From: Silanimonas sp.
Lineage (GTDB): Bacteria > Pseudomonadota > Gammaproteobacteria > Xanthomonadales > Xanthomonadaceae
NCBI RefSeq assembly: GCF_027530345.1
Contig: NZ_JAPZQK010000009.1
Coordinates: 1-64,000 of the forward strand
Direction of reading: 5' to 3'
Length of the DNA: 64,000 nt
Of the stretch, positions 16,885-25,265 are shown one piece after another. A program made the position numbers and the translations under genes. Under the pieces are notes generated by a model. That model saw only the letters and a program-made list of their open reading frames with translations, was not told the DNA's origin and searched no databases. How positions within the stretch are numbered: position 1 is the first letter of the stretch; each line of letters begins with the position of its first letter.

Positions 16885-17520
16885 ATGGACTTGCTTTACT
16901 TCGCGCCCGGCAGCGCCAGTCTTTGCGTGCACTGGATGCTGCTGGACATCGGACGCCCACCCGAACTGCGTCGCGTCGACCTCGCCGCTGGCGAGCAGCG
17001 CGGTGCCGAGTACCTCAAGCTCAATCCTGCTGGCGTCGTGCCGACCCTCGTCCTCGATGGCGCCGCCTACAACGAGTCGGGTGCGTTGCTGCTGATGCTT
17101 GCCGACCGGTATCCGGACGCCGGCCTCATGCCGCCGCCCGGTACCGCAGCGCGCAACGCCGCCTACCAGTGGCTGCTGCTGATGGCCAATGGCCTGCAGC
17201 CGCCTTTCCGGACGTGGTTCTACCCGCACGAGCCTGCGGGCGAAGCGGCCAGCGACGCTGCGAAAGCCGCGGCGGGCCAGCGCATCGGGGCCTTCTTCGA
17301 CCGCGTGGAGGCCCATCTCGCCGCCAACGGCCCCTACCTGCTGGGCGATCGGGTTTCCGCGCCCGATTTCTTCCTCGCCATGCTGTGCCGCTGGTCGCGC
17401 AACATGCCGAAGCCGGCCACCGAGTGGCCCGCTCTGCGCGGCTTCATCGATCGCATGCGCGCACGCCCGAGCTTCAAGCTGCTTTGCGAGCGCGAAGCCC
17501 TGACGGAGTGGCTTGCGTGA
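16885..17520 (+). CDS. Glutathione S-transferase family protein
   Basis: A 211-residue two-domain GST. The N-terminal thioredoxin-like domain begins MDLLYFAPGSASLCVHWML, has the cis-Pro element GVVPTLVLDG and the glutathione-contacting NESGALLLML. The C-terminal helical domain contains GPYLLGDRVSAPDFFLAM, the family N-capping box. A Ser in the PGSAS segment is the likely catalytic residue. The ATG at 16885 has GGAG at 16875-16878; an upstream TTG at 16873 is less likely. It overlaps the next gene by four bases. The substrate is unknown. Confidence 0.9.
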   Translation: MDLLYFAPGSASLCVHWMLLDIGRPPELRRVDLAAGEQRGAEYLKLNPAGVVPTLVLDGAAYNESGALLLMLADRYPDAGLMPPPGTAARNAAYQWLLLMANGLQPPFRTWFYPHEPAGEAASDAAKAAAGQRIGAFFDRVEAHLAANGPYLLGDRVSAPDFFLAMLCRWSRNMPKPATEWPALRGFIDRMRARPSFKLLCEREALTEWLA

Positions 17521-17930
17521 CTGGCGTGACGCCGATGCAGGCCATCGCGGGCCTCGAGCCCGCGGACCTGCGTTGGCGCATCGACGTCGATGTACTCGTG
17601 GTGGAGTTCCGTGGGTGTCGGCACACCCCCGCCCATATGGCGGGCTGCTGGCGTGCCGTGCAGGGGCTCGCCGCCGAACGGGGCCTCGCCAAGGTGCTGG
17701 CCATCGACCTGATGGACGACGATCCGCTCACCGGCGAGCAGCGTGCGGCCTTCATCCGCCAGCTCGAGCTCGAGATCTTCGCCGGGCGCCGTTGGGCCTA
17801 CGTCGCGCGCTCCGTGGACCGCGTCGGTGCGTACGAGGCCACCCAGCTCGACGCGCAGGAGCAGGGGCTGGACGTGCGGGTCTTCAGTTCGCTGGCCGAA
17901 GCCGAGCTCTGGGTGCGTTTCCCCGGCTGA
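17517..17930 (+). CDS. Hypothetical protein, SpoIIAA/STAS-like fold possible
   Basis: A 137-residue soluble protein whose GTG start overlaps the GST stop (GTGA), so the two are translationally coupled. The pattern of alternating strands and helices (WRIDVDVLVVEFRG, LAKVLAIDLMDD, RRWAYVARSVDRVGAYEATQLD, LDVRVFSSLAEAELWV) resembles the SpoIIAA-like/STAS family, where the last segment is typically F-x-x-x-x-E-A-x-x-W-L. This is a fold-level guess. An alternative start is the ATG at 17535. Confidence 0.55.
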   Translation: MTGVTPMQAIAGLEPADLRWRIDVDVLVVEFRGCRHTPAHMAGCWRAVQGLAAERGLAKVLAIDLMDDDPLTGEQRAAFIRQLELEIFAGRRWAYVARSVDRVGAYEATQLDAQEQGLDVRVFSSLAEAELWVRFPG

Positions 17931-17978
17931 CTTAAACTGGCGGTCTGTCCCCAGTCCGCGGCACCGCGCCGCCACGCC

Positions 17979-19502
17979 ATGACCGTCATCAAGCAGGACG
18001 ACTTCATCCAGTCGATCGCCGACGCGCTGCAGTACATCAGCTACTACCACCCGGTCGACTACATCAAGGCTTTGGCGGCCGCCTACGAGAAGGAGGAAAG
18101 CCCCGCGGCCAAGGACGCGATGGCGCAGATCCTCATCAACTCGCGCATGTGCGCCGAAGGCCACCGCCCGATCTGCCAGGACACCGGCATCGTCACCGTC
18201 TTCCTTGAAATCGGCATGGACGTGCGCTGGGACGCCACGATGAGCGTCGAGGACATGTGCCACGAGGGCGTGCGCCGCGCCTACCACCACCCGGACAACA
18301 AGCTGCGCGCTTCCGTTTTGGCCGACCCGGCGGGCAAGCGCATCAACACCAAGGACAACACGCCTGGCGTCGTGAACATGAAGGTCGTGCCGGGCGACAA
18401 GGTCGACGTGATCGTCGCCGCGAAGGGCGGCGGTTCGGAGGCGAAGTCGAAGTTCGCGATGCTCAATCCGTCGGATTCGATCGTCGATTGGGTGCTGAAG
18501 ACCGTGCCGACCATGGGTGCGGGCTGGTGCCCGCCGGGCATGCTGGGCATCGGCATCGGCGGCACCGCCGAGAAGGCCATGCTGCTCGCGAAAGAATCCT
18601 TGATGGAAGAAATCGACATTCAGGACCTGATCGCGCGCGGCCCGAGCAATCGCGCGGAAGAGCTGCGCATCGAGCTCTACGAGAAGGTGAACCGGCTGGG
18701 CATCGGCGCGCAGGGCCTTGGTGGCCTGACCACTGTGCTGGACGTCAAGATCAAGGACTACCCGACGCACGCGGCCAACCTGCCGGTGGCGATGATTCCG
18801 AACTGCGCGGCCACGCGACACGCGCACTTCACGCTGGATGGCAGCGGCCCGGTGATGCTGGAGCCGCCCTCGCTCGAGGACTGGCCGGAGCTGACCTACG
18901 ACGCCTCGAAGGGCAAGCGCGTCAACCTCGATGCGATCACCAAGGAGGAGATCGCGAGCTGGACGCCCGGCGACGTGCTGCTGCTCAACGGCAAGCTGCT
19001 CACCGGTCGCGACGCGGCGCACAAGCGCATGGTCGACATGCTCAACAAGGGCGAGGCGCTGCCGGTCGACCTGCGCGGCAAGTTCATCTACTACGTCGGC
19101 CCGGTCGATCCGGTGCGCGATGAAGTCGTCGGCCCGGCCGGCCCCACCACCGCCACGCGCATGGACAAGTTCACCGGCCAGGTGCTCGAAGCGACCGGAC
19201 TGTTCGGGATGGTCGGCAAGGCCGAGCGCGGCCCCGTGGCCATCGAAGCGATCAAAAACCACCAGAGCGCTTACTTGATGGCTGTGGGCGGCGCGGCCTA
19301 CCTCGTGTCGAAGGCGATCAAGGCGGCCAAGGTCGTGGGCTTCGCCGACCTCGGCATGGAGGCGATCTACGAGTTCGAGGTGAAGGACATGCCGGTCACC
19401 GTGGCCGTGGATTCGCGCGGTGAATCCGTGCACACGACGGGACCGGCCGAGTGGAAGGGCCGCATCGCCAAGAGCCTCGGCATCCCGGTGGTCGTCGAGT
19501 GA
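17979..19502 (+). CDS. fumA: Class I fumarate hydratase (4Fe-4S)
   Basis: A 507-residue single-chain class I fumarase that interconverts fumarate and malate in the TCA cycle. The N-terminal alpha domain holds Fe-S ligands in RPICQDTGIV and in NCAATRHAHF, plus GGGSEAKSKFAML and PPGMLGIGIGGTAEKAM. The C-terminal beta (swivel) domain has LLNGKLLTGRDAAHKRM, GPTTATRMDKF and the invariant FGMVGKAERG. Length and fusion order are normal for the class. The enzyme is oxygen-sensitive through its cluster. No clear ribosome site precedes the ATG. The next gene overlaps its stop. Confidence 0.95.
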   Translation: MTVIKQDDFIQSIADALQYISYYHPVDYIKALAAAYEKEESPAAKDAMAQILINSRMCAEGHRPICQDTGIVTVFLEIGMDVRWDATMSVEDMCHEGVRRAYHHPDNKLRASVLADPAGKRINTKDNTPGVVNMKVVPGDKVDVIVAAKGGGSEAKSKFAMLNPSDSIVDWVLKTVPTMGAGWCPPGMLGIGIGGTAEKAMLLAKESLMEEIDIQDLIARGPSNRAEELRIELYEKVNRLGIGAQGLGGLTTVLDVKIKDYPTHAANLPVAMIPNCAATRHAHFTLDGSGPVMLEPPSLEDWPELTYDASKGKRVNLDAITKEEIASWTPGDVLLLNGKLLTGRDAAHKRMVDMLNKGEALPVDLRGKFIYYVGPVDPVRDEVVGPAGPTTATRMDKFTGQVLEATGLFGMVGKAERGPVAIEAIKNHQSAYLMAVGGAAYLVSKAIKAAKVVGFADLGMEAIYEFEVKDMPVTVAVDSRGESVHTTGPAEWKGRIAKSLGIPVVVE

Positions 19503-19888
19503 GTGAGCGCGAGCCGTCGTCGCGTCTGCGGCGGCTGCTCGCGATCGATGCGGCGGGCGCGGCGCTCACCGCCGCGATCACGTTGGGGTTGCTGGCGAGC
19601 GGCGTCGTCCAGAGTGGCGTGCCGTCGGTCGTCTGGTGGGTGCTGGGTGGCGTCGCCGTCGGCATGGCCGCTGTCGGTGCGTTGGCGCTGTGGCGGCAGT
19701 CACCGCCCGTGCCCCGACTTCGAAAGCTCGCATTCGCGAACCTCGCTTATGCGCTCGCCTCACTGATCGCGGTCTGGGCATTCCGCGACACCGTGACGTT
19801 CATCGCCGCTGCCTATGTGATGGTCGAAGCACTCGTGCTGGTGATCCTCGCAAGCGTCGAGTGGCGCGAGTCCTCGCGCGTCGGCTGA
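19499..19888 (+). CDS. Small four-helix membrane protein of unknown function
   Basis: A 129-residue protein starting at a GTG that overlaps the fumarase stop codon by four bases. After a charged start (SEREPSSRLRRLL) there are four hydrophobic helices: AGAALTAAITLGLLASGVV, VVWWVLGGVAVGMAAVGALA, FANLAYALASLIAVWAF and VTFIAAAYVMVEALVLVILA. It ends in EWRESSRVG. No conserved motif was recognised. Coupling to fumarase may be positional only. Confidence 0.65.
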   Translation: MSEREPSSRLRRLLAIDAAGAALTAAITLGLLASGVVQSGVPSVVWWVLGGVAVGMAAVGALALWRQSPPVPRLRKLAFANLAYALASLIAVWAFRDTVTFIAAAYVMVEALVLVILASVEWRESSRVG

Positions 19889-19898
19889 GCAGCGCGAT

Positions 19899-20675
19899 TC
19901 AGCCGAACACGCGTCGCAGCAGGTCGGTGTTGCGCGAGGCCGGGTTCGAACGGATCGCCTGCTCCTGCCCGCCGATGACGTGGAACAGGCCGTCGATGGA
20001 CCGGTTCGTCACGTAGTCGTCGAGGTCTAGGGCCGAACGACCGTCGCGACCGCCGCCGCCGAGCAGCGCGCCCAGGGCGCCGCCACCGGCGCGTTCGCTG
20101 AAGGCCTTGTACTTCTCGGTGACGCCGACGCTGGCGGTCTGTCGCGCCACGATCGGGCGGAACGACGCGAACAGGGCTCCGCCGCTCGTGCGCTTGAAGT
20201 AATCGGTGGCTGAGGTGCCGCCACCGCGAACGATGCCGATGGCGTCCTGCACCGTCATGGCGCGCACGGCGTCGGCGAGGATGCCGGCCGCTGCAGGCAC
20301 GGCTTTCTCGGCGGCACGGTTCATCGATTCCTCGAAGGCATCGACGCGCGCGCCTTGGCCGGCTTTGCGCGCGAGGTCGGCGAGCTGCTTCAGGCGATCC
20401 GGCACGAGGATCTTCACCGCTTGGTCGCGGAAGAAACCGTCCGGCCGGCCCAGTTGCCGCACCGAGCGGTCGACGCCCTGGGCGAGTGCTTCCTTGATGC
20501 CGCCGGCAGCGTCCGACGATGTCAGGGCCCCCGCGCTGCCGCGCGAACCGCCAATGCGTTGCAGGGCGCGCTCGAGGCCGGACTGCGCAAGCAGCGATGG
20601 CGCCGCCACGAGAGCGGGAACACCGACGAGCAGCGCGGCGATCAGTTCGCGGCGGCGGGCGGATGGCGGACGCAT
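19899..20675 (-). CDS. DUF4197 domain-containing exported protein
   Basis: A 258-residue protein with a Tat- or Sec-like leader (RRRELIAALLVGVPALVAA) and a DUF4197 domain over nearly all the rest: GGIKEALAQGVDRSVRQLG, FEESMNRAAEKAVPAA, AVRAMTVQDAIGIV, ATDYFKRTSGGAL, YVTNRSIDGLF and the ending LLRRVFG. Family members are periplasmic and of unknown role. A Gly-rich insert (RAGGGALGALLGGGGRDG) in the loop before YVTNRS is longer than usual. Its ribosome site lies inside a hairpin (20679-20701). Confidence 0.88.
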   Translation of the reverse strand: MRPPSARRRELIAALLVGVPALVAAPSLLAQSGLERALQRIGGSRGSAGALTSSDAAGGIKEALAQGVDRSVRQLGRPDGFFRDQAVKILVPDRLKQLADLARKAGQGARVDAFEESMNRAAEKAVPAAAGILADAVRAMTVQDAIGIVRGGGTSATDYFKRTSGGALFASFRPIVARQTASVGVTEKYKAFSERAGGGALGALLGGGGRDGRSALDLDDYVTNRSIDGLFHVIGGQEQAIRSNPASRNTDLLRRVFG

Positions 20676-20678
20676 GGC

Positions 20679-20701
20679 GGGGCTCCGGCAAGGGGAGCCC
20701 C
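20679..20701 (-). promoter_or_regulatory. Hairpin enclosing the ribosome site of the DUF4197 gene
   Basis: On the minus strand a perfect 8-bp stem GGGGCTCC / GGAGCCCC with a 7-base loop lies between the FecA-like gene stop (20718) and the DUF4197 ATG (20675). Its 3' arm contains GGAG (20683-20686), seven bases before the ATG. It lacks a T-run, so it is a poor terminator but could mask the ribosome site. Confidence 0.45.
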
Positions 20702-20717
20702 GAGCATACGCCGGGGC

Positions 20718-22859
20718 TTACCAGCCGTAGCGCAGGCCGGCGACGATCTGCCGCGGGTTGCCGAACAGCAGGCCGCGCGTGCGGTCGACGATGTACTCGC
20801 GGTCGGTGAGATTCTTCACCGCGACGTAGCCGCTCCAGGCGCTTCCGTCCGGCTCGTAGTTCAGGGTGGCGTTCCAGGTGGCGTAGCCGTCGAGCTGGCC
20901 GAACTGTCCGTCGCCGTTCACGGCCGGGTGGCGCGTGTTGGCGAAGTCGGCCCACTGGCGGCCGATCTGCTGGACTTCCATCGAGCCGTCCCAAGCGCCA
21001 CGCACGTAGCCGACGCGGAAGGTGGTGGTGAGGTCCGGGGCGTAGGGCAGGCGGTTGCCGGCGACGCTGCCGTTGGCGGCGGCGCCGGTGTCGACGCGGC
21101 GTAGCACCGTGCTCTGTTCGGCCGTGGGCAGCCAGGTGATGGCCAGGTTGGCGTAGAACTCGCCGCTACGGCGCTGCAGCGCGCCGCGATTCATGCCGGC
21201 CGCGAATTCGAAGCCCGCGTACTCGGTTTCGCCCTGCGCCAGCGGCGTGCTGCCGCCGGCGATCGAGCCCACCACGACCTGGTTGGCGAAGTCGGTTCGG
21301 AACACGGTGGCCTCGACGTCGATGCCCTGCCAGCGCGTGCGCAGGCCGAGTTCGAGGTTCAGGCTGTCCTCGGCGCCCACGGCGACGCTGGTGCCGTTGC
21401 CCGCGATCAAGTCTTCGACGCGCGGCGGGGCGAAGCCTTCATGCGCCGAGGCGAACAGCACGACGGCGTCGCTGACGATCCAGTTCGCGCCCAGACCCCA
21501 GGTGGTTTCGGCGATGTCTTCTGCCCCACCGAGGCCGCCGGGCAGGCGGTTCTGGCGAGCGAACGCGATGTCTTCGCGACGCACGCTCGGGGTCAATTGC
21601 ACGGTGCCGAGATCGAAGGTGGTGGTGGCGAAGGCGGCCAGTGCTTCGGCGGTGCGCAGGTTGTTCTCGACGAGGGTGCCGGTGCGCGCGGCGGGCGCCG
21701 TGCCGTTCACCTGGAAGCGGATCTGGTCCTCCTCGTGCCAGCGCAGGCCGGCCTCGCTGCTGCCGGACGTCCCGAACAGGCTGGTGTCCCAGCTCAGGCG
21801 CGTGTCGACGCCCCAGGTGTAGTAGCGGCGAAGTCGGCCCTGCGCGGAGTTGCACAGCGCTGGATTCACGCGCTCGCCGCGCAGGCGGGCATCGCGGAAC
21901 GCGGTGCCGCACTGCGTGTCGGTGGTCGTGCTGGACTGGCGCCACCAGTCGCGGACGAACTCGGTGTAGTAGGCCGAAGTCAGCAGTTGCAGGCCCTCGC
22001 GCGGGGTCCAGGCGTGGCTGGCCGAGAGCGCGCCGTGTTCGATGTCGAACAGGTCGTTCTCGAACGGGTAGTACTCGGCGCCGAAGTTGCGGTACTCGGC
22101 TTCCGTGAGGCCGGAGTAGCCGACCTCGGAGGCTTCACGGAGCGTGTTCGCCCGGAAGGTGAGGGCGTGCTGCTCGCTCACCTGCCACTGGTACTTGGCG
22201 AACAGGTCGGTCTGTTCCAGCGCGGTGTTGTCGCGGGCGCCATTGCCCTGCTTGTGGCCGAGGTCGACCAGCAGCCCCTGGCCGCCCACACTGGCATGCA
22301 GCGCGCGGTAGTCCCGCGTGCCGGCCGACACCTCCACGTGGCCCGCGGCGTCCTCCGGCGGGTCGGGCGTGATGTAGTTGATCGCGCCGGTGATGGTCTG
22401 CGGGCCGAAACGCAGCAGGCCGGCACCCTTCAGGACCTCGATGCGGTCGTAGCGCTGTATCGGCGCGTGGTAGTAGCTGGCGTTGTCGCCATAAGGCGCA
22501 TACATCGCCGGCAGGCCGTCCTCGAGGATCAGCACCTTGGTCGAGCGCGTCGGGTTGCTGCCGCGGATGCCGATGTTCGGGCGCAGGCCGAAGCCTTCCT
22601 CGTCGCGGACGGTCACGCCGGGCACCTTGCGCAGCGCCTCGTTCACGGTGAGCGCGCGGGCCGAGACCAGCACGCTCTGGTCGAGCGTGGTGGCGCTCCC
22701 CTCCGCCGTTTCCGGGGCAGGCAGTCGGCCCACCACCTCGATGGTCGCCAAAGTGCGCTTGGTGTTCGCCGGTTCGGGGGCTGGAGCGGGCGCAGCGAGG
22801 CCGGGAAGGGGGGCGAGGCCAAGGGCGAGGGCGAGCGAGAGCGGGGTGCGGCGGGTCAT
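20718..22859 (-). CDS. TonB-dependent siderophore/ferric-citrate-type receptor (FecA-like)
   Basis: A 713-residue outer-membrane receptor. It has a signal peptide (MTRRTPLSLALALGLAPLPGLAA), TonB-box region TLATIEVVGR, a plug with NEALRKVPGVTVRDEEG and RPNIGIRGSNPTRS, and RIEVLKGAGLLRFGPQTITGAINY. The barrel contains SAHEGFAPPRVEDL and the final strand RQIVAGLRYGW. The plug pattern (GIRGLNPxRS, RFGPQTIGGAINY) is that of FecA and related ferric-siderophore receptors. A Fur-type operator lies just upstream. No fecI/fecR pair or ABC importer is adjacent. Ferric-chelate uptake is inferred. Confidence 0.9.
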   Translation of the reverse strand: MTRRTPLSLALALGLAPLPGLAAPAPAPEPANTKRTLATIEVVGRLPAPETAEGSATTLDQSVLVSARALTVNEALRKVPGVTVRDEEGFGLRPNIGIRGSNPTRSTKVLILEDGLPAMYAPYGDNASYYHAPIQRYDRIEVLKGAGLLRFGPQTITGAINYITPDPPEDAAGHVEVSAGTRDYRALHASVGGQGLLVDLGHKQGNGARDNTALEQTDLFAKYQWQVSEQHALTFRANTLREASEVGYSGLTEAEYRNFGAEYYPFENDLFDIEHGALSASHAWTPREGLQLLTSAYYTEFVRDWWRQSSTTTDTQCGTAFRDARLRGERVNPALCNSAQGRLRRYYTWGVDTRLSWDTSLFGTSGSSEAGLRWHEEDQIRFQVNGTAPAARTGTLVENNLRTAEALAAFATTTFDLGTVQLTPSVRREDIAFARQNRLPGGLGGAEDIAETTWGLGANWIVSDAVVLFASAHEGFAPPRVEDLIAGNGTSVAVGAEDSLNLELGLRTRWQGIDVEATVFRTDFANQVVVGSIAGGSTPLAQGETEYAGFEFAAGMNRGALQRRSGEFYANLAITWLPTAEQSTVLRRVDTGAAANGSVAGNRLPYAPDLTTTFRVGYVRGAWDGSMEVQQIGRQWADFANTRHPAVNGDGQFGQLDGYATWNATLNYEPDGSAWSGYVAVKNLTDREYIVDRTRGLLFGNPRQIVAGLRYGW

Positions 22860-22873
22860 GGTCCGGACGAGTT

Positions 22874-22892
22874 GCAAATGCGAATGGTTATT
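22874..22892 (-). promoter_or_regulatory. Fur box upstream of FecA-like receptor
   Basis: Read on the minus strand the 19-mer is AATAACCATTCGCATTTGC. Against the Fur consensus (three hexamers GATAAT, GATAAT, ATTATC) it matches 4/6, 2/6 and 4/6 plus the central C, and it resembles operators of TonB receptors in this bacterial group. It ends 14 bases before the start codon, so iron-bound Fur would block the promoter. Confidence 0.7.
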
Positions 22893-23016
22893 ATGCGGAA
22901 ATGATTCCGTTTCGTCATCCCTGCGCCTTCGCGGCGCAAAACCGTGGCGGCCATCGTATTTCCGTCTTGAGGCCCGTGCTAGCCTCGGGCGTCCTTCACG
23001 CCCCCACCACGTCGCC

Positions 23017-23739
23017 ATGCAGGCTCGTCTGCCGCTGCCGGAAACCGACGCGCAGACCCGCCGGGTGCTGCTCACCGGGGCGTCGGGGCTGGTTGGCGGG
23101 CAGGTGCTGAAGCGGTTGCTGGCATCGGGCGAGCCTTTCGAGGTCGTGGCGCCGACGCGCACGCCCTTGATGGCCCAGTCGCCTCGTCTCCGCAATATCG
23201 TCTACGACTCCAGCACGGCCGAGCGCCGCACCGATAGCGGTCTGCGCCGCAGTCTCGCTGGACTGAAGGCAGACATCTGGATCTGCGCCCTGGGCACGAC
23301 GATGGGCAAGGCCGGCAACCAGGCGGCCTTCGTGGCGGTCGATCGCGACCTCGTCCTGAAGTTCGCCGCGCTCTCGCGGGCCCTCGGGGCGCGCCACGCC
23401 ATCCTCGTGTCGTCGGTCGGGGCGGACGCGAAATCCGGCAACTTCTACCTTCGGGTCAAGGCCGAAGCCGAGCGTGGCCTGGCCGAACAGAACTTCCCGC
23501 GCGTCGACATCCTGCGCCCCGGGCTGCTGCTGGGCGAGCGTGGCGAGCGCCGGCCCGGTGAGCATCTGGCCCAGCGCTTGGCGCCCCTCTACAACCCGCT
23601 GCTCTTGGGGCCGCTGGCGCGCTTCCGCGCCATCGAGGCCAGTGCCGTGGCCGGGGCGGCGGTCTCCCTTGCGCGTGACGGCGGAAGCGGCTGGTTCGTG
23701 CACGAGTACGCTTCTCTGCGAAAATTGTCCGGCCGCTGA
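23017..23739 (+). CDS. NAD(P)-binding atypical SDR oxidoreductase (HTATIP2/YbjT-like)
   Basis: A 240-residue protein with an N-terminal dinucleotide fold. It has the motif VLLTGASGLVGGQVLKRLL (Gly-rich TGxxGxxG), the strand WICALGTT, ILVSSVGADAKSGNFYLRVKAEAE with Tyr and Lys in the usual YxxxK spacing, and VDILRPGLLLGER. This is the layout of atypical short-chain dehydrogenases of the HTATIP2/oxidoreductase group. It lies 23 bases before the class V aminotransferase gene, so the two are probably co-transcribed. The substrate is unknown. Confidence 0.85.
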   Translation: MQARLPLPETDAQTRRVLLTGASGLVGGQVLKRLLASGEPFEVVAPTRTPLMAQSPRLRNIVYDSSTAERRTDSGLRRSLAGLKADIWICALGTTMGKAGNQAAFVAVDRDLVLKFAALSRALGARHAILVSSVGADAKSGNFYLRVKAEAERGLAEQNFPRVDILRPGLLLGERGERRPGEHLAQRLAPLYNPLLLGPLARFRAIEASAVAGAAVSLARDGGSGWFVHEYASLRKLSGR

Positions 23740-23762
23740 GCCGCGCCATCGCGCGGCCGCCC

Positions 23763-25259
23763 ATGAGGTCCACCGTGCCGACGTCGCTCGAATCCCGCTT
23801 CACCCCCTTCCGCGAACAGATCATCGGCATCGACCAGACGTTCCGGTCGCCGTTCGGTGAGCAGGCCATCCGCTACGCGGACTGGACCGCGAGCGGGCGG
23901 CTCTATGCACCGATCGAGCGCGCGTTGCTCGAGCGGTTCGGGCCCTTCGTGGCGAACACGCACAGCGAATCCAACACGACGGGAACGCTGATGACGCGTG
24001 CCTACCAGGCGGCGCAGGCGATCATCAAGCAGCATGTCAACGCCGGCCCGTCCGACGTGATCATCACCCAGGGCAGCGGCATGACCGCGATGATCAACAA
24101 GTGGCAGCGCATCCTCGGGCTGCGCGTGCCCGAGCAGCTCGCGGCCTACGTCATGCTGCCGGAGCGGCGCCCCATCGTCTTCGTGACGCACATGGAGCAC
24201 CACAGCAACCAGACCTCGTGGGTGGAGACCATCTGCGACGTCGAAGTGGTGCCGGCCGACGAACGCGGCCTGGTCTGCCCCGACCAGCTCGATCGCCTGC
24301 TGCGTGAGTACGCCGACCGGCCGCTGAAGATCGGTGCCTTCACAGCCTGCTCGAACGTCACGGGCATCCAGACGCCTTACCACGCCCTGGCGAAGGTGAT
24401 GCATCGCCACGGTGGCCTGTGCTTCGTGGATTTCGCGGCGTCTGCCCCCTACATCGACATCGACATGCACCCGGCCGACCCGGAGTGCAAGCTCGATGCG
24501 ATCTTCTTCTCGCCGCACAAGTTCCTCGGCGGTCCGGGAACGCCCGGCGTGCTGATCTTCGACAGCGCGCTGTACCACAACCGCGTGCCGGACCAGCCCG
24601 GTGGCGGCACGGTGAACTGGACCAATCCCTGGCAGCAGCACGCCTTCGTCGATGACGTCGAGGCCCGCGAGGACGGCGGCACGCCCGCGTTCCTGCAGAC
24701 CATCAAGGCGGCCATGGCCGTTCGGCTCAAGGAGCAGATGGGCGTCGCGAACATCCTCGCGCGCGAGCACGAGTTGCGGGACATCCTGATGCCGGGGCTT
24801 CGCGCGATCCCGGGCGTGCACCTGCTGGCCGACCACCTCGAGGAGCGCCTCGGCATCTTCTCGTTCTATGTCGAAGACCTGCACTACAACCTGCTCGTCC
24901 GCCTGCTCAACGACCGCTTCGGGGTGCAGGTGCGCGGTGGCTGTTCGTGCGCGGGTACCTACGGCCACTACCTGCTGAGCGTCGACCCCAACCGTTCGCG
25001 GGCGATCACCGAGAAGATCGACAGCGGCGACCTCTCGGACAAACCGGGTTGGGTGCGCCTGTCCATCCATCCGACCACCACGGACGACGAAGCCCACGCG
25101 CTGGTCGACGCGGTGCGTGCCTGCGTGCTGAACGCCGCCGAGTGGTCGAAGGACTACCGCTATTGCAACAAGCGCAACGAGTACGTGCATCCGACCGATG
25201 CCGATGGCGCCGAGACGATGCTGTCGTGGTTCGAAACCCCGGCGGGTGCGGCGGCCTGA
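23763..25259 (+). CDS. Class V aminotransferase / cysteine desulfurase-like PLP enzyme
   Basis: A 498-residue PLP enzyme. It carries FVANTHSESNTTGTLMTRAY at the N-terminus of the fold, ACSNVTGIQTP, the cofactor Asp in GGLCFVDFAASAPY, and the PLP lysine (about Lys253) in FFSPHKFLGGPGTPG. RGGCSCAGTYG near residue 400 places Cys residues where desulfurases carry their reactive Cys loop. At ~500 residues it is longer than IscS or SufS (~400). The extension is mainly at the C-terminus (AEWSKDYRYCNKRNEYVHP). No isc or suf genes are near, so the substrate is open. Confidence 0.8.
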   Translation: MRSTVPTSLESRFTPFREQIIGIDQTFRSPFGEQAIRYADWTASGRLYAPIERALLERFGPFVANTHSESNTTGTLMTRAYQAAQAIIKQHVNAGPSDVIITQGSGMTAMINKWQRILGLRVPEQLAAYVMLPERRPIVFVTHMEHHSNQTSWVETICDVEVVPADERGLVCPDQLDRLLREYADRPLKIGAFTACSNVTGIQTPYHALAKVMHRHGGLCFVDFAASAPYIDIDMHPADPECKLDAIFFSPHKFLGGPGTPGVLIFDSALYHNRVPDQPGGGTVNWTNPWQQHAFVDDVEAREDGGTPAFLQTIKAAMAVRLKEQMGVANILAREHELRDILMPGLRAIPGVHLLADHLEERLGIFSFYVEDLHYNLLVRLLNDRFGVQVRGGCSCAGTYGHYLLSVDPNRSRAITEKIDSGDLSDKPGWVRLSIHPTTTDDEAHALVDAVRACVLNAAEWSKDYRYCNKRNEYVHPTDADGAETMLSWFETPAGAAA

Positions 25260-25265
25260 GGGCCT

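Noticed and set aside
17334-19433. 699-residue open frame antisense to fumarase
   Set aside because: Fumarase is complete and conserved over this stretch; the antisense product has no recognisable motif.
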